A DNA stretch of 47,321 nt from Bowdeniella nasicola. GTDB lineage: Bacteria > Actinomycetota > Actinomycetes > Actinomycetales > Actinomycetaceae. The translations under genes were made by a program, and so were the position numbers. Each line of letters begins with the position of its first letter. The first letter of the stretch is position 1. Shown piece by piece: positions 43,026 through 47,321 of this stretch. Below the pieces are notes generated by a model. It ran no database searches, was not told where the DNA came from, and was given only the letters and a program-made list of their open reading frames with translations. The DNA is taken from assembly GCA_030537895.1 (NCBI GenBank), contig JAUNVA010000015.1:1-47321 (forward strand), given 5' to 3'.

Positions 43026-43168
43026 AGCGACGGCGGCCTCGGTGACGCAGAGGTCGCCTCGGGGCGTTGCGGTTGCCCTACGTGACGCAGGGAAAGCCCG
43101 GAACGCAGCGGCAGCCTGATGCGACGCAGGGAAAGCCCGGGACGTTGCGGTTGCCCTACGTGACGCAG
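43026..43168. repeat. 39-bp imperfect tandem repeat
   Basis: Blocks at 43065-43090 and 43143-43168 are identical (26 bases ending GTGACGCAG); a third, diverged block lies midway at 43104-43129, and a weaker one precedes at 43026-43050. Two copies of GGGAAAGCCCGG sit between them. It occupies the spacer between htpX and yajQ, which converge. A 60-codon frame over it is not supported as a gene. Confidence 0.8.
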
Positions 43169-43195
43169 GCGCTGCTGGAGGGCTGTGGTGTCCGC

Positions 43196-43696
43196 CTATC
43201 GGTAGTTGACGAACTGGAGGGCCGCATCAACATCAGCGCCCTTGAGTAGTGCAATCGTTTCTTGGAGTGCGTCGCGCGACTTGCCGGACACGCGCAGCTC
43301 ATCACCGTGGATCTGGGCTTTCACACCTTTGGGGCCCTCGTCACGCACAAGTTTGGTGAGTGTCTTGGCGATCTCCTGGCTGAGGCCTTCCTTGAGTGAG
43401 GCGACGAGACGGAATTCCTTGCCGGAGGCCTTCGGTTCGCCGTCATCGGACAGCTCGAGAGCCTTCAGGGAGATGCCGCGGCGCACCAGCTTGGATTGAA
43501 ATACGTCGAGGATAGCCTTCACGCGCTCCGCGGAGTTCGCCACCATGACGATAGTTTCACCCGACCAGGTGATTGAAGCGCCGACGTTCTTGAAGTCGTA
43601 ACGCTGGGAGACCTCCTTCGCCGCCTGGTTCAGAGCGTTGTCGACTTCCTGACGGTCGACCTTGCTCACGACATCGAATGAGGACGTGCTGGCCAT
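43196..43696 (-). CDS. yajQ: YajQ family nucleotide-binding protein
   Basis: A 166-residue cytosolic protein of the YajQ (DUF520) family. The N-terminus [20 protein letters not shown] and the internal [12 protein letters not shown] are diagnostic; length is standard. Members bind RNA or nucleotides, and one in Xanthomonas binds cyclic di-GMP; the role here is unknown. The ATG has GAGGAG 5 nt upstream. No cyclic-di-GMP enzymes are in this window. Confidence 0.95.
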   Translation of the reverse strand: MASTSSFDVVSKVDRQEVDNALNQAAKEVSQRYDFKNVGASITWSGETIVMVANSAERVKAILDVFQSKLVRRGISLKALELSDDGEPKASGKEFRLVASLKEGLSQEIAKTLTKLVRDEGPKGVKAQIHGDELRVSGKSRDALQETIALLKGADVDAALQFVNYR

Positions 43697-43827
43697 GATG
43701 CTCCTCGCGGCTTATGGGTGGTATCGGTCACGTTGTCTGGCGCGTGGCGCCGTGAACCCCACGATATCGCGATTATCTGGTCGGGGCCCTTCCGGGTGAC
43801 GATTGGCCCGGAGCCGCGCGAACCTGC

Positions 43828-43833
43828 TAATCT
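43828..43833 (+). promoter_or_regulatory. possible -10 box of tRNA-Tyr
   Basis: TAATCT about 31 bases before the tRNA 5' end, with TTGGCC 19 nt upstream as a weak -35. Confidence 0.35.
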
Positions 43834-43864
43834 GGCCTTCGCGCCACCGCACGCGCGGTGGTTC

Positions 43865-43946
43865 GGCGGGTTGCCCGAGCGGCCAAAGGGAGCTGACTGT
43901 AAATCAGCCGCGGAATGCTTCGGGGGTTCGAATCCCTCACCCGCCA
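43865..43946 (+). tRNA. tRNA-Tyr (GTA)
   Basis: An 82-nt cloverleaf. The acceptor GGCGGGT (43865-43871) pairs with ACCCGCC (43939-43945). The anticodon stem GCTGA/TCAGC encloses CTGTAAA with anticodon GTA at 43899-43901. A long variable arm is present, as expected for bacterial tRNA-Tyr. The T arm has GGTTCGAATCC. CCA is not encoded. Confidence 0.97.
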
Positions 43947-43950
43947 CGTT

Positions 43951-43979
43951 CGTCCCTTCCCGGATTCCGGGGAGGGACG
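43951..43979 (+). terminator. hairpin after tRNA-Tyr
   Basis: 13-bp arms (43951-43963 and 43967-43979, one G-T pair) around ATT, starting 5 bases after the tRNA. It is followed by TTGTGCGTCT, a weak T-rich tail. Confidence 0.6.
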
Positions 43980-44020
43980 TTGTGCGTCTGGGGCGCAAAG
44001 AGAGGGACCCGGCGCGCCAG

Positions 44021-44164
44021 CCTCGTCGAGACATTGAGATGATGCTGACGGGCCGTCCTCGCCGCCGCATTGGGGTGACCTCGGTACGCCAGCCTCGCCG
44101 CCGCATTGGGGTGACCTCGGTACGCCAGCCTCGCCGCTGCCTTGAGATGCCCCGGCAGGCCAGC
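44021..44164. repeat. 36-bp tandem repeat, four units
   Basis: Units begin at 44021, 44057, 44093 and 44129 with CCTCG. The second and third are almost identical (CCTCGCCGCCGCATTGGGG...); the first and last are diverged. It occupies the spacer between tRNA-Tyr and tRNA-Thr. There are no spacers between units, so it is not a CRISPR array. Confidence 0.85.
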
Positions 44165-44245
44165 ACCGCCGTATGGCCGGGCGAATCGGGGGTAAGTGTG
44201 GCAGATGACACCCACCCCCGTTTTCACATCTCGGCGTCCTTTGTG

Positions 44246-44251
44246 TAGAGT
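44246..44251 (+). promoter_or_regulatory. -10 box of tRNA-Thr
   Basis: TAGAGT ending 10 bases before the mature 5' end of tRNA-Thr, giving a very short 5' leader. Confidence 0.45.
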
Positions 44252-44261
44252 CTTCTACGCC

Positions 44262-44334
44262 GCCCCGATAGCTCAGTCGGCAGAGCGTCTCCATGGTAAG
44301 GAGAAGGTCAAGGGTTCGATTCCCTTTCGGGGCT
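44262..44334 (+). tRNA. tRNA-Thr (GGT)
   Basis: A 73-nt cloverleaf. The acceptor GCCCCGA (44262-44268) pairs with TCGGGGC (44327-44333). The anticodon stem TCTCC/GGAGA encloses ATGGTAA with anticodon GGT at 44295-44297. D arm TAGCTCAGTCGGCAGAGC and T arm GGGTTCGATTCCC are normal. CCA is not encoded. Confidence 0.97.
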
Positions 44335-44407
44335 CTGGTTCTGTTCAGGACTCCTCGCCTTTATGGCAGGATGGTGGGGCATGACCTGGCCGATGTCGGC
44401 CAAGCGC

Positions 44408-44481
44408 GGCGGGGTAGCTCAGACGGTTAGAGCGCACGACTCATAATCGTGAGGTCGCGGGTTCGATACCCGCTCCCGCCA
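44408..44481 (+). tRNA. tRNA-Met (CAT), elongator type
   Basis: A 74-nt cloverleaf. The acceptor GGCGGGG (44408-44414) pairs with TCCCGCC (44474-44480) including one G-T pair. The anticodon stem ACGA/TCGT encloses CTCATAA with anticodon CAT at 44442-44444. The first acceptor pair is matched, so it is not the initiator. A lysidine-modified tRNA-Ile2 is less likely. CCA is not encoded. Confidence 0.93.
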
Positions 44482-44534
44482 CCGAGAACCGATAGAACCG
44501 CACCGCGGTTTCCCAGCGACGTTAAGGAAGAATC

Positions 44535-44705
44535 GTGGCCACCAAGTCCTCGGATGTTCGCCCGAAGATCACGCTCGCCTGCCAGGAGTGCAAGGAGCGT
44601 AACTACATCACGAAGAAGAACCGCCGCAACACGCCGGATCGTCTCGAGCTGCCCAAGTACTGCCCGCGCTGCAATAAGAAGACCGCGCACCGCGAAACCC
44701 GCTAA
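44535..44705 (+). CDS. rpmG: 50S ribosomal protein L33
   Basis: A 56-residue ribosomal protein: [18 protein letters not shown] at the start, then the zinc-ribbon pairs CQEC and CPRC and a terminal HRETR. Presence of both CxxC pairs makes it the zinc-binding form. GTG start with AAGGAA about 7 nt upstream. It follows tRNA-Met by 53 bases and precedes hadA, the usual actinobacterial order. Confidence 0.96.
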   Translation: MATKSSDVRPKITLACQECKERNYITKKNRRNTPDRLELPKYCPRCNKKTAHRETR

Positions 44706-44734
44706 GGGAACGCGCCGGCGGCGCCTCTGACATT

Positions 44735-44769
44735 CCACCCCCGGATCGGTATGACCGAGCCGGGGGTGG
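44735..44769 (+). terminator. rho-independent-like terminator after rpmG
   Basis: CCACCCCCGG (44735-44744) and CCGGGGGTGG (44760-44769) pair, with an inner CGGT/ACCG stem. A T-containing tail (CGTCGTCTTCT) follows. It lies 30 bases past the rpmG stop and separates it from hadA. Confidence 0.7.
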
Positions 44770-44790
44770 CGTCGTCTTCTCGACGGCGAC

Positions 44791-44937
44791 CTCACGCCGC
44801 CGGGCCGGTAGATGTCGCCTGCGGCCCGCCAGGGTGGATCCGCGGGGCACTCTCACGCCGCCGGCCCGGTAGATGTGGCCTGCGGGAGCGCCCGGGTGGG
44901 TCTGCGGGGCACTCTCACGCCGCCGGCCCGGCAGACG
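44791..44937. repeat. 61-62 bp tandem repeat, 2.4 copies
   Basis: Copies begin at 44791, 44852 and 44914 with CTCACGCCGCCGG and share GGTAGATG and GCGGGGCACT blocks. The third copy is partial. It fills much of the 393-base spacer between rpmG and hadA; apart from this and the terminator I see nothing else in that spacer until the hadA -10 box. Confidence 0.85.
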
Positions 44938-45086
44938 CCCGCACAGTCTGCCCGCGCGGCTGGCGCCGCACCTCGATTGTCTCGTGGGCGCCCGCGGGGC
45001 CCCGCACATCCGGCCCGCTCTGCCCCTACAAACTCAGCCTGCAAGACTCGTGGGGCTCCTCTATGGCGTCGCGTCGAAGGCACCCC

Positions 45087-45092
45087 TAGCCT
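45087..45092 (+). promoter_or_regulatory. -10 box of hadA
   Basis: TAGCCT, 6 nt, ATG at 45099. Leaderless geometry; no ribosome binding site is present. Confidence 0.5.
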
Positions 45093-45098
45093 GAAGTT

Positions 45099-45572
45099 AT
45101 GACCAGCGATAGTGCCCCGAGCGGCGTTAACTCGGAGATGCAGGGCCGCACATTCGGTCCATACACCTATGAGGTGAGCGCCGCGAAGATCCAGGAATTC
45201 GCGACGGCCACGGGAGCGAACAGCCCCGTCCACCACAGCCGCGAGGCGGCCCGCGCGGCGGGCTACGCCAACGTGGTCGCGCCGCCGACGTTCGCCGTCG
45301 TGCCGGCGCAGGCGGCCGAGGCCGGCTACGTCGCCCACCCGGAATCGGGGATCGACTTCACGCGCGTCGTGCACGCGGATGAGTCCTTCACTCACACGCG
45401 CCCGATCACGGCGGGCGACACACTCCACACGAGCGTCGAGGTGACCCGCATCCTGACGCGCGGCTCCCTGACTCTGATCACGACGACCGCCACGATTACC
45501 GACGACGACGGCGGCAGCGTCGCCACTGTGGGCTCCACGCTCGCGGTGCGCGGGAAGGAGAACGATGAGTGA
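45099..45572 (+). CDS. hadA: FAS1-like dehydratase domain protein, HadA-like
   Basis: A 157-residue hot-dog-fold protein of the MaoC-like group. It begins GRTFGPYTYEVSAAKIQEFATATG, has SPVHHSREAARAAGYANVVAPPTFAV, and lacks the catalytic D/H pair of the hydratase-2 motif, as expected of the structural partner subunit. HadA pairs with HadB to dehydrate beta-hydroxyacyl-ACP in mycobacteria. Whether this organism makes mycolates is unknown, so a general fatty-acid role is an alternative. It overlaps hadB by 8 nt. Confidence 0.85.
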   Translation: MTSDSAPSGVNSEMQGRTFGPYTYEVSAAKIQEFATATGANSPVHHSREAARAAGYANVVAPPTFAVVPAQAAEAGYVAHPESGIDFTRVVHADESFTHTRPITAGDTLHTSVEVTRILTRGSLTLITTTATITDDDGGSVATVGSTLAVRGKENDE

Positions 45573-45972
45573 GGCCAACGTCGGCGATCAGCTCTTTGAG
45601 GTCACCCGCCAAATCGACCGACGCACCCTCGTCGCATATGCGGGCGCCTCGGGCGACCTCAACCCGATCCACTACAACGATGCCGCCGCGGCCGCGGCGG
45701 GCCTGCCGGGAGTGTTGGCCCACGGCATGTTGACGATGGGGCTCGCCGCGAGTGCCGTGGAGGACTGGGCGGGAGACCCGGGCCGGGTGCGCGCACTGTC
45801 CACACGCTTCGCCCGCCCCGTCGTCGTGCCAGCCCTCGAGCCGACGACGCTCACCATCACGGGCACGCTCGGCGCGCTCGACGATGACTCCTACCGCGTT
45901 GACCTCACGGTTAGCCACGAGGGCGAGAGCGTCCTCACGCGCGCCCGCGCCGTCGTCGCCCGCGAGGCCTAG
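45565..45972 (+). CDS. hadB: MaoC-family dehydratase, HadB-like
   Basis: A 135-residue hot-dog-fold dehydratase with the hydratase-2 motif YAGASGDLNPIHYNDAAAAAA, which supplies the catalytic Asp and His, followed by GLPGVLAHGMLTMGL. It is the catalytic partner of the preceding gene. The ATG overlaps the hadA frame and follows GGGAAGGAG. Confidence 0.9.
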   Translation: MSEANVGDQLFEVTRQIDRRTLVAYAGASGDLNPIHYNDAAAAAAGLPGVLAHGMLTMGLAASAVEDWAGDPGRVRALSTRFARPVVVPALEPTTLTITGTLGALDDDSYRVDLTVSHEGESVLTRARAVVAREA

Positions 45973-46112
45973 CCTTCCCTAGGGCGTGGGGCCGGGGGCG
46001 GCCCGCGGGCGTCACCACCGCGCGGGCGGGATCAAGACGTCGACGCCGTGGGGCTCGCCGGGCAGGGGCGCCACCGGGGCAGGTGCGCTCCCGAGAACGC
46101 GGGGGCGGCGCG

Positions 46113-46118
46113 TAGGCT
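46113..46118 (+). promoter_or_regulatory. -10 box of murB
   Basis: TAGGCT, 6 nt, ATG at 46125, identical in hexamer and spacing to the DUF4229 and HAD phosphatase genes. Confidence 0.5.
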
Positions 46119-46124
46119 GGAACC

Positions 46125-47315
46125 ATGACCTGTTCCGTTCCTGAGCGCGGTGAGCGCCCGCACCTCGAATCCGTCCCCGCGTGGGCGCCGCGCGCGCCCC
46201 GCACCGCCGCGACCCCCCAGTTGAAGGACCTCACCACGCTGCGCGTCGGCGGCCCGATCACCACCTACGTCGAGGTTGAGACGGCAGACGACCTCGCCGA
46301 TGCGGTGCGTGCGGCCGACGACGACGGCGCCCCCGTCCTGGTGCTCGGCGGCGGCTCGAACCTCGTGGCGCCGGACGAGGGATTCGACGGCGTCGTCGTG
46401 CGCGACATGCGCCAGGAAATCACGCTTGAATCGGAGGATGGTTGCGGGGGCGCGGCCGTGCGGGTCTCGGCTGGTCAGCCGTGGGACCCCTTCGTGTGCG
46501 AGGCGATCGCGAACGGCTGGATGGGCGTGGAAGCGCTCTCCGGCATCCCGGGTACGGTCGGCGCGAGCCCGGTGCAAAACGTCGGCGCCTATGGCCAGGA
46601 GGTGTCGGGCGTCATCTCGGCGGTGCGCACCTACGACCGGCTGACCCGCTCGCGGGTGCTGCTCACGCTCTCAGAGCTCGGCTTCGGCTACCGCACCTCG
46701 GCGCTCAAGCGCACCCTAAGCGACGCCGAGGCCGGCGGTGGCCGCCTGTGGGGCCCGACGGGACGCTACGTCGTGCTTGACGTCTCCTTCCAGTTCCGCC
46801 TGGCGACCCTTTCCGAGCCGGTCCGCTACGGGGAGCTCGCTCGCCGGCTCGGTATCGAGGTGGGGGAGCGGGCGCCGTCGACCGAGGTGCGTGCAGCCGT
46901 GCTCGACCTGCGGCGTGGCAAGGGCATGGTCCTCGATGAGGAGGATCGCGACAGCTATTCGGCCGGTTCGTTCTTCACGAATCCCGTGCTCGAGGCGGAG
47001 CACGCCGAGACGCTGCCCGACGGTGCGCCTCGCTACCCGGTAACGGACCCGACGAAGGTCACGAATATCGGGCAGGAGCCGCCGGTCGTGCCGGGGCTTG
47101 TGAAGACGAGTGCCGCCTGGCTGATCAACCATGCGGGCTTCGAACGGGGCTTCACTCTGAACGGGCGCGCGGCCCTGTCCTCCAAACATGCGCTCGCCCT
47201 GACCAATCACGACGGCGCGAGTGGCGCGGATATCCGTGAGCTCGCCTCACACGTCGCCGACGGCGTGCGGGACGCTTTTGGCGTTGAGCTCGTGCCGGAG
47301 CCGGTCCTCCTGTAG
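46125..47315 (+). CDS. murB: UDP-N-acetylmuramate dehydrogenase MurB
   Basis: A 396-residue FAD-dependent reductase that makes UDP-MurNAc for peptidoglycan. The FAD-binding segment is LVLGGGSNLVAPDEGFDGVVV, then ALSGIPGTVGASPVQNVGAYGQEVSG, the catalytic Ser region DSYSAGSFFTNPVL, and the end SAAWLINHAGFERGF and LSSKHALALTNHDGASG. The motif order is the type I (E. coli-like) form. It is complete and ends 6 bases before the window edge. An N-terminal extension of about 30 residues precedes LTTLRVGGP. Confidence 0.95.
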   Translation: MTCSVPERGERPHLESVPAWAPRAPRTAATPQLKDLTTLRVGGPITTYVEVETADDLADAVRAADDDGAPVLVLGGGSNLVAPDEGFDGVVVRDMRQEITLESEDGCGGAAVRVSAGQPWDPFVCEAIANGWMGVEALSGIPGTVGASPVQNVGAYGQEVSGVISAVRTYDRLTRSRVLLTLSELGFGYRTSALKRTLSDAEAGGGRLWGPTGRYVVLDVSFQFRLATLSEPVRYGELARRLGIEVGERAPSTEVRAAVLDLRRGKGMVLDEEDRDSYSAGSFFTNPVLEAEHAETLPDGAPRYPVTDPTKVTNIGQEPPVVPGLVKTSAAWLINHAGFERGFTLNGRAALSSKHALALTNHDGASGADIRELASHVADGVRDAFGVELVPEPVLL

Positions 47316-47321
47316 CCGCTC

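Noticed and set aside
43067..43249. 60-residue plus-strand frame with a 13-residue repeat
   Set aside because: It follows from a 39-bp repeat in the spacer and overlaps the end of yajQ; there is no start signal.
44021..44164. Possible CRISPR array
   Set aside because: The 36-bp units are directly adjacent with no spacers, the outer units are diverged, and there are no cas genes in the window.
43718..44248. 176-residue plus-strand frame
   Set aside because: It runs straight through tRNA-Tyr and the 36-bp repeat; its repeated RQPRRRIGVTS peptides come from the repeat.

Overview
This window is a 47.3-kb stretch of chromosome from a high-GC Gram-positive bacterium (Actinomycetota). The evidence is the very high GC content, frequent GTG starts, TANNNT-type -10 boxes, System II cytochrome c maturation genes, a menaquinone pathway with MenJ, a complete 14-gene complex I operon, and the gene order rpmG-hadA-hadB-murB. 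I cannot name the genus from the sequence alone; Micrococcales or Actinomycetales is an inference. Almost all of the window is core metabolism. I see no prophage, insertion sequence, integrase or CRISPR array.

Layout. (1) 151-7294: a HAD-IB phosphatase on the minus strand, then a glutaredoxin-like protein, a histidine phosphatase and the cytochrome c maturation set (TlpA/ResA-like thioredoxin, CcdA, ResB, CcsB), followed by two small membrane proteins (PLDc_N type and DUF4229 type). (2) 7519-18280: menaquinone biosynthesis, with menA, menE and menB on minus and menF-menC-menD and menG on plus; an HtrA-type protease gene lies between menD and menG. (3) 18382-36822: menJ, nuoA to nuoN and a long-chain polyprenyl diphosphate synthase, mostly with 1-8 nt stop/start overlaps, probably one transcription unit. 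(4) 36998-43696: a RarD-type permease, prephenate dehydratase, PPK2, an FprA-type ferredoxin-NADP reductase, HtpX and YajQ. (5) 43865-47315: tRNA-Tyr, tRNA-Thr, tRNA-Met, rpmG, hadA, hadB and murB.

How it works together. Chorismate goes through MenF, MenD, MenC, MenE and MenB to dihydroxynaphthoate. MenA attaches the polyprenyl chain made by the synthase at the end of the nuo operon, MenG methylates, and MenJ probably saturates part of the chain. The resulting menaquinone is the electron acceptor of complex I, and the ResA/CcdA/ResB/CcsB set serves the cytochromes c further down the chain. No MenH candidate is visible here.

Most unusual points. A three-box palindromic element occurs three times with identical internal spacing (7331-7401 and twice in 40072-40300). 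About ten genes have a -10 hexamer exactly 6 nt before the start codon, suggesting leaderless mRNAs; this pattern decides the menE start and reveals an 8-codon upstream ORF overlapping pheA. NuoG has replaced all four expected ligands of the N7 iron-sulfur cluster. There are many short tandem duplications, mainly in spacers but also inside menD and across the ppk2 stop codon.
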